Shown here piece by piece: positions 8,130-15,832 of a DNA stretch of 64,000 nt. The notes below the pieces were generated by a model. It was not told the origin of the DNA. It worked only from the letters and a program-made list of their open reading frames with translations, and did no database searches. This DNA comes from Clostridiaceae bacterium AM27-36LB (GTDB lineage Bacteria; Bacillota; Clostridia; Lachnospirales; Lachnospiraceae), in NCBI GenBank assembly GCA_003480725.1, contig QUJQ01000006.1, forward strand, positions 1 to 64,000, written 5' to 3'. The number at the start of each line of letters is the position of its first letter. The first letter of the stretch is position 1. The translations under genes and the position numbers were made by a program.

Positions 8130-9377
8130 TTATTTTTCGCCTGTTGCTTCATAATACTCTTCACTTCCAGTCGCTGACCATGATGTTTTACCACTACTGA
8201 TCACATCTTTTGTAGACATACTATAAGCAAAAATATCAAGGATCTGCGCCTCTGAGATATACCACGAACCATCTGCGTTTTTCTTGCTTCTGTACCAAAC
8301 ATATAATTCACATTTTTCATTTTCCGAAAGTCTGTCATATGCAAGAAATTCTATTATTTCCTCATTCTCATTTAAGATAACTCTGGAATTTCCACTCGCA
8401 TTATATGATATCATAAAATCACATCCTTCGTCTGCGAAGTATTGTTGGTATATAATACGATATCCATCATATATTTCATCTGTTTCAATCAATGTCACAT
8501 AATCACATATCGCAGAAATAGAAATATCATCCTCTTTTATATTTTTCATTAATTCATCTATTAAATCGTGCTGAATGATAAAACCCTTATTCTGTGAACT
8601 AAATATTCTAATGGTCTTCCGTGGTATCATTCCCTGTGGTCCTGCTCCTGTAACATAATTTACAATGACAATCACATCCTTTGCACCATCGCCATCTATA
8701 TCTTGAAATCCAACTGCCTCTACGCTGTCAAACATACCTACGCTATCATTCTCAGTACTATTGTTTTCAAAATAAGCTGGGAAATAGTACACAATTTGAT
8801 TGTCCTTTGCCAGCACAAATGAGACATCTTCCCAAAGCGTATCATAAGTCGGCAGATAAGACACAAATCGTACCTCGCCCCAATCATTCAAATCCACCTC
8901 AAAGGATTGTTCGGTTATAACCCGGCTTTCATCTAATTTCTCTCCTGATGGATAGTCCACTGCAATATCTGCAATATCTGTCAATTGCTGTAATTCTTTC
9001 GTACCATCAAAATATAAAATGACTTGCTCATCAAATTGTTCTTCGCCTGATAGGATCACTTCTACATAGTCCTCATACCATGTAACTTTCCAACAATTAC
9101 TTGTGATGCTTCCACCGTCATTGTGCAATTCAAAATCTGTTTGAGATATCTTATCTTTGCCTTCCACAAGGACTAATCGTCCACTTGCTGAACCAAAAGG
9201 CCAGTCTGGTTCTCCAACTGCCTGAAGTGTCAATTCGTATTTTCCATCCGGCGAAACAGATGTATCGCAAGTTGTCTTCTTGTAATTTACCGTATATGAA
9301 ATGAAAAACCCAAATACTACAATCGCTGCAAGAAGCGAACCCGTAATACATAGCATAATTTTCAAAAAATTCTTCAT
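8130..9377 (-). CDS. Membrane-anchored extracellular protein with FG-GAP/EF-hand-like segment
   Basis: 415 residues. An uncleaved-looking N-terminal membrane segment (LKIMLCITGSLLAAIVVFGF, about 4-25) is followed by an extracellular part. The part includes FQDIDGDGAKDVIVIVNYV (about residues 233-251), the calcium-loop/FG-GAP pattern found in integrin-like and dockerin-like folds. I know no specific function. ATG 9377 has GGAGT nine bases upstream; an upstream extension to 9455 would overlap the preceding gene and has no ribosome site. It follows the 146-residue gene with a 16-nt gap, so both are probably driven by the promoter/operator at 9853-9892. Confidence 0.75.
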   Translation of the reverse strand: MKNFLKIMLCITGSLLAAIVVFGFFISYTVNYKKTTCDTSVSPDGKYELTLQAVGEPDWPFGSASGRLVLVEGKDKISQTDFELHNDGGSITSNCWKVTWYEDYVEVILSGEEQFDEQVILYFDGTKELQQLTDIADIAVDYPSGEKLDESRVITEQSFEVDLNDWGEVRFVSYLPTYDTLWEDVSFVLAKDNQIVYYFPAYFENNSTENDSVGMFDSVEAVGFQDIDGDGAKDVIVIVNYVTGAGPQGMIPRKTIRIFSSQNKGFIIQHDLIDELMKNIKEDDISISAICDYVTLIETDEIYDGYRIIYQQYFADEGCDFMISYNASGNSRVILNENEEIIEFLAYDRLSENEKCELYVWYRSKKNADGSWYISEAQILDIFAYSMSTKDVISSGKTSWSATGSEEYYEATGEK

Positions 9378-9393
9378 TGTTATAGTACTCCTA

Positions 9394-9834
9394 TTAATGT
9401 CCACGTATATCCAGTTCTTCCAATAGAGAATTTCCGCTTCCCCATGAATATACAATGTAATAACCGCTGTCCTTTATTTCTTCTCTAAATTGCAGTGTCC
9501 CGTGATCAATCACCTCAATGGGCTGCCTTTCCTGAGTTTCTACCAAACACTCCCATTCATTACTTCTGTAATCTGAATAGTAAGCATCCAGTTCTTCCAA
9601 AGACAATTCGCTCCTAATTAGGATTGCTCCGAAATACTGCATCCCATTTCCATTCCCCGTCAGCTTCCCTGCCTGTGACAGTGACTCTATCAATTCCGTT
9701 TCCTCTGGCAGCGGGATTTCACATAATGCTTTTTCTACTTTATAGGCAATGTTGTTATTTATAAGTGGAATTGACAAACTTCCGCCTATCAATACAACTG
9801 CTGCCAATATTCCAACTAATTTTAATTTTTTCAT
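9394..9834 (-). CDS. Small secreted or membrane-anchored protein, function unknown
   Basis: 146 residues with a signal-anchor (KLVGILAAVVLIGGSLSIPL, about 5-24). A short extracellular domain begins with an acidic helix (EIPLPEETELIESLSQAGKL) and ends in an aromatic strand-rich tail (SGYYIVYSWGSGNSLL). I recognise no family. ATG 9834 has AGGAGG just upstream, and a TTAC-N4-GTAA dyad lies 19 nt before the start and overlaps its own promoter. It is first gene of a two-gene unit probably repressed by BlaI. Confidence 0.7.
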   Translation of the reverse strand: MKKLKLVGILAAVVLIGGSLSIPLINNNIAYKVEKALCEIPLPEETELIESLSQAGKLTGNGNGMQYFGAILIRSELSLEELDAYYSDYRSNEWECLVETQERQPIEVIDHGTLQFREEIKDSGYYIVYSWGSGNSLLEELDIRGH

Positions 9835-9852
9835 GTGTCCTCCTTTCTTTTC

Positions 9853-9864
9853 TTACATCTGTAA
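9853..9864 (-). promoter_or_regulatory. BlaI operator for the two-gene operon
   Basis: The dyad TTAC-ATCT-GTAA, part of the longer palindrome CTTACATCTGTAAG. It abuts the -10 element (9864-9869), so binding should block transcription. Confidence 0.72.
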
Positions 9865-9892
9865 GATTACCATAGAACACTACTATTATCAA
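9864..9892 (-). promoter_or_regulatory. Promoter of the 9834/9377 operon
   Basis: On the minus strand TTGATA (9892-9887), 17 nt, TAATCT (9869-9864). The -10 is weak; the operator directly follows it. Confidence 0.55.
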
Positions 9893-9893
9893 A

Positions 9894-11159
9894 TTAATCT
9901 TTAATACGGTATTGGTAGTCTGGTATATGCATAATTCCGTCATTTAGGATTTCATTTCCCAAATACTGAAAACTTCCATCCTCCGCAAACCGCACAGTAA
10001 GTTCATGGGTTATGACTGCATCATTACAAATAACCATGTCACAAACCGCCTCAACTGTTAATCTGATTGTCCCATCTTCATTTTCTTTGATATCGACAAC
10101 CTCTGGCAGAGAAGTTCCAAAGAAAGTAGGTGCGTAATTAAAACATCCAAGTCTCGCCCAAAGATAGGTCTGATTTTCCTCATCAAACGCTTCGTACTCC
10201 CGTATCTGCTCTGCTGTTATCGGAAGATACTCCATAATCAGACTTTCGAACTCTTCCTTAGGAATGCCATTGGGATAATCTTCAGAATTGAACTTTTCTC
10301 CATATTTCATTCCATACAGATATTCAAACATTCCGTTATAATCCAACTCACTCATATTTTCTGCATTCCAATTAGAACACAAAAGATTCTGTCCCTGATA
10401 ACCAAGTCCCTGAACGAGGCGTTCAGATATTTCACGCTGTTCTTCTGTCATTGGCTTTACTCTGATTAGGCAACTTCCATCCACGATTTCACTGACCTCT
10501 GGCGGCTCCGGCACACATAACTCATAGCAGAACCATCCTTTATCTGTATATTTCCACTCTTTTATTCTGGTGTAGGATAAATAGGACATTCCCGACTTAC
10601 CATTCTTATTCCATACGCTTCCTGCACTTACAACATACATGTCTGTACCATCAAAAATGAATTTCATTCTACCTATGCCACCATCACTATGTATCTCATA
10701 AACTACTACAGAACCACGTTCCCCAGCCGTGCAATTCTCAAGAAAAGAATCCACACTTTCATAATTTCCCATATTTGAATAGGTTACCAATGTAGCAACC
10801 GGACATCCCGTTTCCATTAACTTTTTCTGCAGTTCAAGAATGGCCTCATCAGTTAATACAACATTGGATGCAGTTCCTTTATCTGCCTCTTTATAAATCT
10901 CATAAATACGTTCCATCATCGCTCTGCAGTCATTCTCTGCTTCTTTTTCTTCCTGTTCGTCCACCTGAAGTCCATAGCCCTTTTCCCACTGTTCTGCAGC
11001 TTCTTCCTCGGCACTTTTTGTTTCCTCTGTGGAAGATACTTCTTCCGTGTCTTCCACAAGAGATTCATCTGCAACACTATCTTCTTTCCCACAGGCGCAC
11101 ATAAAACATCCAATTAGAAATACTATAATTAGTAGAATGCTCTTTTTCTTTAATACCAT
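9894..11159 (-). CDS. Lipoprotein, paralogue 3 of a three-gene set
   Basis: 421 residues: a lipoprotein signal (LIIVFLIGCFMCACGK, lipid Cys about residue 23), a Ser/Glu-rich linker (about 27-75), then a mixed domain to the C-terminus. It aligns through its length with the genes at 11185 and 12438: SDGGIGRMKFIFDG, then EEQREISERLVQGLGYQGQN, then IPKEEFESLIMEYLPIT, then NEDGTIRLTVEAV. From memory this resembles the family called DUF6070, but I am not certain. No enzyme motif is evident. The start ATG 11159 lies 25 nt after the previous stop, with AAAGGAT upstream. Location is the outer membrane face. Confidence 0.8.
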   Translation of the reverse strand: MVLKKKSILLIIVFLIGCFMCACGKEDSVADESLVEDTEEVSSTEETKSAEEEAAEQWEKGYGLQVDEQEEKEAENDCRAMMERIYEIYKEADKGTASNVVLTDEAILELQKKLMETGCPVATLVTYSNMGNYESVDSFLENCTAGERGSVVVYEIHSDGGIGRMKFIFDGTDMYVVSAGSVWNKNGKSGMSYLSYTRIKEWKYTDKGWFCYELCVPEPPEVSEIVDGSCLIRVKPMTEEQREISERLVQGLGYQGQNLLCSNWNAENMSELDYNGMFEYLYGMKYGEKFNSEDYPNGIPKEEFESLIMEYLPITAEQIREYEAFDEENQTYLWARLGCFNYAPTFFGTSLPEVVDIKENEDGTIRLTVEAVCDMVICNDAVITHELTVRFAEDGSFQYLGNEILNDGIMHIPDYQYRIKD

Positions 11160-11184
11160 AAAATCATCCTTTCGTTCTTGCTAC

Positions 11185-12438
11185 CTACGGCAGTTCCAAT
11201 TCTATTTCCTCTATAGCGTTAGAAAGATACCGGAATGTTCCATCTTCAAATGGCTGGACCACAACCGTATTCCGAAAAGCGAGATCAGAATTATAATCCG
11301 GCCAAACTCCATCTACAATAAGTGTAATTGTTCCATCCGCATTTTTTGTATAGTCAACTACTTCTCCAAAAGGTGGGTATGGGCTGGCATAAATCATCTC
11401 ATATTCATAGCTGTTGCTGCTCTCATCATACTCGCAATGCTCTCTCAGCTGTTCTACAGATACCGGAAAATAAGTAGTCATTATCTTTTCATATTCCTCT
11501 GCCGGAATTTTCCAACCTTCCGTTTTCAGATTTTCTCCCATATAAATTCGATAGATGTCTTCATACATACAAGGCATCAAAATATCTTCTACGTTACTGC
11601 TGTCCCAGTTTGTGACAAGCACATTGTAATTCACATAACTTAATCCTGATATGTATTTCTCTGTCAGTTCCCTGCAGTCTTCCGGAAGCGGTTCTGTTCT
11701 CCAATACTGTCTTAAACTTGAATGTGCAATCACATATTCATATGCGTAGATAAAATACCCTTTTTCCGTAAGTTTAATTTCAACCACATTACTTACCGAA
11801 GTTCCCTGTATTTCCGGCATACCGCCTTCCTTCCACCGAACGCCTATATAATAAGTCTGCAACTCACCTTTCCGGTAAATAAAAGTAACTGCTCCAATCA
11901 GTCCATCCCTATGTACTTCGAATACCGTAACCATTGAGTCCCGTCCATCCAAGTAATCTGCATAAAATGTTTCGATTGCTTCATGGTTTTGCATGGCAGT
12001 ATCTTCTTCAACACTTACCAGACCGCTTGTGCCCAATTGCTCCACCACAGTTTTCCTCTGCTCGTCGGTAAATTCGCTAATGCCGGAAGAATAACTTGGT
12101 GCATCTGCAATTACAATATCCTTATAGATTTCTGCTACCGAATCTGCCGCTGACAAAGCCATACTCTGCAATTGTTCTTTTTCCTCATCTGAGATAAGAC
12201 AATCACTAGCTTGCGGAATAAACCAATATGCTGACTCTGTGGACGTTTCCGCATTCTCGGCTTCTTCTGTTTCTGCTTCGCTATTTTCGATTTCTACAGG
12301 TGGCTCCCATACTTCTTCTGCCACCTTTTGTTCTTCTTCATGTATTTTCCCCCAACAGATCGCCCCAACTATCACGAAAATCAACAGCAGTGAAATTGGA
12401 AGTCCACATCTTCTAAGCAGCCATTTCATATCTTCCAT
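11185..12438 (-). CDS. Membrane-anchored paralogue 2 of the three-gene set
   Basis: 417 residues. Unlike its neighbours it has a transmembrane anchor (GLPISLLLIFVIVGAICWGK, about 11-30) and no lipobox. A Glu-rich linker follows, then the shared domain (HRDGLIGAVTFIYRKGE; LTEKYISGLSYVNYN; IPAEEYEKIMTTYFPVS; NADGTITLIVDGVWP). ATG 12438 shares its A with the TAA of the upstream gene (TAATG) and has GGAGG 7 nt before it, so translation is coupled. A longer reading to 12495 would be internal to the upstream gene. Function unknown; co-expression with the paralogues is very likely. Confidence 0.82.
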   Translation of the reverse strand: MEDMKWLLRRCGLPISLLLIFVIVGAICWGKIHEEEQKVAEEVWEPPVEIENSEAETEEAENAETSTESAYWFIPQASDCLISDEEKEQLQSMALSAADSVAEIYKDIVIADAPSYSSGISEFTDEQRKTVVEQLGTSGLVSVEEDTAMQNHEAIETFYADYLDGRDSMVTVFEVHRDGLIGAVTFIYRKGELQTYYIGVRWKEGGMPEIQGTSVSNVVEIKLTEKGYFIYAYEYVIAHSSLRQYWRTEPLPEDCRELTEKYISGLSYVNYNVLVTNWDSSNVEDILMPCMYEDIYRIYMGENLKTEGWKIPAEEYEKIMTTYFPVSVEQLREHCEYDESSNSYEYEMIYASPYPPFGEVVDYTKNADGTITLIVDGVWPDYNSDLAFRNTVVVQPFEDGTFRYLSNAIEEIELELP

Positions 12439-13673
12439 TATTCGCCTCCGTACAATTCTTCCCATTCTTCTAACGTCAACCGTGGCGTATGCCAAGTTTC
12501 TCTGCAGTTGTCTTCAGATGGTATAATTCGGTTAGATACATATTGTACCCCTCCATCCTCTAACGGACGGACCACAACCTCGTGAGCATATACCTTGGAA
12601 TCACCCGCATAAGGGAATACTACATTGGCTGTAAGTGTAATTGTCCCATCATTGTTTTCTGTAAAACCTACTACCTCTGAATATGGATATTCCGGGTACT
12701 CTACTTCTTCGAAGCCTCTCGGCTTATATTCATAAGTTGAATCCTCCGAATAATAGACGGTTTTGGATTGCAGCGTTTCACTATCAATATTGAAATATTT
12801 CATAATAACGCTTTCAAATTCCTCTTTTGGAATCCGATAAACTGCACTTACTGCCAGGTTGTCATCTGCAATATAGGGAACATACTGACCATTTACTTTT
12901 GGATAGAGAATGTCATACATATCATAGAAATTCAAAGCCCCGAAATCATCCTCGCTCCAATCCACAATAAACATGTTATTCTGTTCAAAGCCAATCGGGC
13001 GGAGATATTTCCGACTCAACTCCCGATATGTTTCATCCAATGGCTGTACCCGCAATGCGGTATGCTCCTCTGCCCCACTCAATGTAAGAACATACAATTC
13101 TTCTGAAAACCAGACACCGGAAAACATCAGGTAACCTTCTTCTGTATAATTCCAATACTCCGCCTGATAGCTTCCAGTAACCTCTCTTTGTATATCTCCA
13201 TTTTCGTACTTGTAATAGCTTCTGACCACATCTACATTTCCGTCTTTTGTGTGTAAATCGTATTTTACAAATCCTCCTAAATAACTGACTTCAAGAATTG
13301 TTATTTCTGCTTCTTCCTGTGCATCCACCTTTTCGCAGAATTCCACTACCTTCTCTGGTTCCGTCATGTTAATTTGATTTCTGCTATCAACAGCCGGATA
13401 TCCATTTTCTCCAAGGCGATTAACAATACTTCGAATCATTTCCAAATCAGCTATCTTATTTTGTTCTGCTGCTTCTTCATAAAGATCCACACAGATTTCT
13501 ATAATTTCTTCCGCATTCTCCTGAGAATTTTCTGTTGCCTCCTGAACCTCAATGAAGGGATCATCAACCTGTATTTCTTCCGGGGACATATCACTGCACC
13601 CCGAAATGGTACAACTCAGAAGTATTTGTATCATGCATAGTCTCATTCCCATGCCTCTCCTTTTTTCTTTCAT
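12438..13673 (-). CDS. Lipoprotein, paralogue 1 of the three-gene set
   Basis: 411 residues from ATG 13673, which has GGAGG 5 nt upstream. The upstream extension to 13778 lacks a site and would run across an operator. A lipoprotein signal ends at TISGCS (lipid Cys about residue 23). The extracellular domain repeats the pattern of the two downstream paralogues: SYLGGFVKYDLHTKDGN, YRELSRKYLRPIGFEQNN, IPKEEFESVIMKYFNID, NNDGTITLTANVVFP, then VRPLEDGGVQYVSN. It is first gene of the three-gene operon with two TTAC-N4-GTAA dyads in its promoter region. Role unknown; a wall-stress lipoprotein is a reasonable guess from the BlaI link only. Confidence 0.82.
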   Translation of the reverse strand: MKEKRRGMGMRLCMIQILLSCTISGCSDMSPEEIQVDDPFIEVQEATENSQENAEEIIEICVDLYEEAAEQNKIADLEMIRSIVNRLGENGYPAVDSRNQINMTEPEKVVEFCEKVDAQEEAEITILEVSYLGGFVKYDLHTKDGNVDVVRSYYKYENGDIQREVTGSYQAEYWNYTEEGYLMFSGVWFSEELYVLTLSGAEEHTALRVQPLDETYRELSRKYLRPIGFEQNNMFIVDWSEDDFGALNFYDMYDILYPKVNGQYVPYIADDNLAVSAVYRIPKEEFESVIMKYFNIDSETLQSKTVYYSEDSTYEYKPRGFEEVEYPEYPYSEVVGFTENNDGTITLTANVVFPYAGDSKVYAHEVVVRPLEDGGVQYVSNRIIPSEDNCRETWHTPRLTLEEWEELYGGE

Positions 13674-13738
13674 ATAGACCTCCGTTCTTTTTTCTAATAT
13701 GGTAATATCCTGATTTTCAATGTACAGCACTTTAATTA

Positions 13739-13750
13739 TTACATTTGTAA
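13739..13750 (-). promoter_or_regulatory. BlaI operator A of the lipoprotein operon
   Basis: The dyad TTAC-ATTT-GTAA followed by GAT. It lies 66 nt upstream of the start codon of the first lipoprotein gene. Confidence 0.7.
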
Positions 13751-13802
13751 GATTTTTGGGTAAAAAAATTTTCTCCAACGATACAATATACTCTTTTGAA
13801 TA

Positions 13803-13814
13803 TTACACCCGTAA
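13803..13814 (-). promoter_or_regulatory. BlaI operator B of the lipoprotein operon
   Basis: The dyad TTAC-ACCC-GTAA followed by GAT, 64 nt from operator A. It shares the right flank GTAAGAT with operators at 5863, 9853 and 13739. Confidence 0.6.
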
Positions 13815-13843
13815 GATTTATAAGTCAAGTTATCTTTATACAA

Positions 13844-13895
13844 AAAGGCTCCTGCCAGGAGGTATCATACATTTTCACAAATGTGATACCTTTTA
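13844..13895 (-). terminator. Possible terminator after rlmD
   Basis: GGTATCA pairs with TGATACC (about 13861-13890), with a second small palindrome CTCCTG-C-CAGGAG beside it. On the minus strand CCTTTTTG follows. No gene is seen between 13815 and 14020. Confidence 0.45.
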
Positions 13896-14020
13896 GCAAA
13901 AGCCTATTATTCAGCAGAGTCTCAAAACACCCCTCTGCTACGATATTCAAATGGTTCATTCATAAGGCTACAAAATACACATTCATTTTTGCTCCTTAAT
14001 ATCCAACAAACCGCAGAAAA

Positions 14021-15388
14021 TCAAGGTTTCTTTGAAAGCAGACAAACTGTTTCAACATTGGCTGACCATGGAAACATGTCAACGCAGCAAGCCCTTTCCA
14101 CCCGGTATCCATATCCCTGCAGCATCTCCAGATCTCTCGCCAGACTGGTGGGTTTACAGGAGATATAGATCATGCGGTCTACACCGTAATCAATGATCTT
14201 CTTCAGTGCTTTTGGATTGATGCCATCCCGCGGAGGGTCAAGCACAATGAAATCCGGCCGGTCACTGATGGTGTCCAACATTTTCAATACATCTCCGGCA
14301 ATGAATTCACAGTTGGTCAGTCCGTTGAACTTTGCATTTTCTCCTGCCGCCTTTACAGCCTCCTCCACGATCTCCACACCGATCACTTTCTTTGCCACTG
14401 GTGCCAGCATCTGAGCAATGGTTCCAGTTCCGCTGTACAGGTCGAAGATCACCTGATCCTTCGTGTCTCCTACATAGGATCTGGCTGTATCATAGAGTAC
14501 CTCTGCTCCCAGAGAATTGGTCTGGAAAAAAGAGAATGTAGAGATGCGGAAGCGTAATCCCAGAAGTTCCTCATAAAAATATTCCTCTCCGTACAACACT
14601 TCTGTCCGGTCACTCTGCACCACATCTGCTAGACTGTCATTCGTCGTATGAAGGATTCCTGCAAAACTGCCCTCCAGCGGAAGTTTCAGCAATGTCTCCT
14701 TCCAGCCTTCCAGATCCGCATCCATCTGACTGGTGGTTACCAGTGACACCAGGATCTGACCGGTACGGGCTGCTTTTCTGACTAACAGATGACGGAGATA
14801 TCCCGTATGCTGCAATTTTCTGTAAAACGGGGTTCCCAGCTCTGTAAAATAATCAAGCGTTGCCCGCAGGATCTTACGGAAATCACCGTCTGTCAGCCGG
14901 CAGCCATCCACGGTCACGATATCGTAGAAGCTGCCCCGCTTATGCATGCCAAGTGCCAGAGGACCGTCTTTCACTTCATCTCCAAAGGAGAACTCCATCT
15001 TATTACGGTAGTCATAATGATTGGGACTTTCCTTAATTCCTTCAAATACATATTCATAACCAAAATCCCGGATTGCGCCATCCAACAGCTCTTTTACCTG
15101 GGTTTCTTTCAGGTGAAGCTGCTCCTCATAAGAGAGATTCTGATAGGTACATCCACCGCAGTCGGCAAAATGCGGACATACCGGCTCACACTCCAACGGA
15201 GATTTTTCCAGGACTTCCAGGATCCGTCCCTCTGCCCGGCCACTGCGAACCTTATTCACAGAAAACCGTACCTTCTGTCCCGGCACACCATTTTTCACGA
15301 TCACCGTCTTGCCATCCACGGTGATATGTCCTTTATTAGGGAATGCGACTTTCTCGATCACTCCCTCAAATACCTGTCCTTTTTTCAT
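14021..15388 (-). CDS. rlmD: 23S rRNA (uracil-5-)-methyltransferase, RlmD/RumA family
   Basis: 455 residues, normal length. An N-terminal TRAM RNA-binding domain (about 1-58) is followed by the Fe-S cluster motif CEPVCPHFADCGGC (about 67-80). The SAM-binding Rossmann domain includes FDLYSGTGTIAQML and DVLKML. The catalytic region reads FIVLDPPRDGINPKALK with YISCKPTSLARDL, which contains the nucleophilic Cys. The family forms m5U at position 1939 or 747 of 23S rRNA. Which site this copy modifies cannot be told from sequence. It stands alone downstream of pcrA and the small acidic protein. Confidence 0.93.
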   Translation of the reverse strand: MKKGQVFEGVIEKVAFPNKGHITVDGKTVIVKNGVPGQKVRFSVNKVRSGRAEGRILEVLEKSPLECEPVCPHFADCGGCTYQNLSYEEQLHLKETQVKELLDGAIRDFGYEYVFEGIKESPNHYDYRNKMEFSFGDEVKDGPLALGMHKRGSFYDIVTVDGCRLTDGDFRKILRATLDYFTELGTPFYRKLQHTGYLRHLLVRKAARTGQILVSLVTTSQMDADLEGWKETLLKLPLEGSFAGILHTTNDSLADVVQSDRTEVLYGEEYFYEELLGLRFRISTFSFFQTNSLGAEVLYDTARSYVGDTKDQVIFDLYSGTGTIAQMLAPVAKKVIGVEIVEEAVKAAGENAKFNGLTNCEFIAGDVLKMLDTISDRPDFIVLDPPRDGINPKALKKIIDYGVDRMIYISCKPTSLARDLEMLQGYGYRVERACCVDMFPWSANVETVCLLSKKP

Positions 15389-15416
15389 GTATGTTCCTTT
15401 CTGTCTAAAACCAGCA

Positions 15417-15462
15417 AAAGCTCCTCCCGTGGGAAAACATTGTCCCTGCAGGAGGAGCTTTT
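15417..15462 (-). terminator. Terminator after the small acidic membrane protein
   Basis: AAAAGCTCCTCC (15417-15428) pairs with GGAGGAGCTTTT (15451-15462). Transcription of the 15482 gene should end here, ahead of rlmD. Confidence 0.85.
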
Positions 15463-15481
15463 GTCACTGTGTCAGAAGCTT

Positions 15482-15757
15482 TTACTCTTCTGTATCATCC
15501 TCGTCTTCGTCCTCATCATCAAAGAAATCATCGTCGTAATCATCATCAAAGTCTTCATCAAAATCTTCCAGATAATCCGGCGTAAAGAAACGATATACTG
15601 CATATGCGATTCCCGCTACTGCTGCTACTGCAGCCACGACAATCAGCACCCACATCAGCACGTTCTGTTTTTTCTCTTCTTCCTTCTTGATATGAAGCAG
15701 TTCACTCAGCATTTCATTGGTCTTTGCTGCATTGATGATGTCTTCAACACGGCCCAT
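15482..15757 (-). CDS. Small membrane protein with polyacidic tail
   Basis: 91 residues. A short amphipathic N-terminus (about 1-32), one transmembrane helix (VLMWVLIVVAAVAAVAGIAY, about 33-53) and a C-terminal tail of almost only Asp, Glu and Phe (about 60-91). ATG 15757 has an AGAGG upstream. I know no function. The tail might bind cations or basic proteins, but that is a guess. It lies between pcrA and rlmD and has its own terminator. Confidence 0.75.
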   Translation of the reverse strand: MGRVEDIINAAKTNEMLSELLHIKKEEEKKQNVLMWVLIVVAAVAAVAGIAYAVYRFFTPDYLEDFDEDFDDDYDDDFFDDEDEDEDDTEE

Positions 15758-15832
15758 GGCAGATACCTCTTTTCTGTTTTAATTATGGTTAAGTATATCA
15801 TACTCTGATAGGATTTGCAATCACCGCACCAT

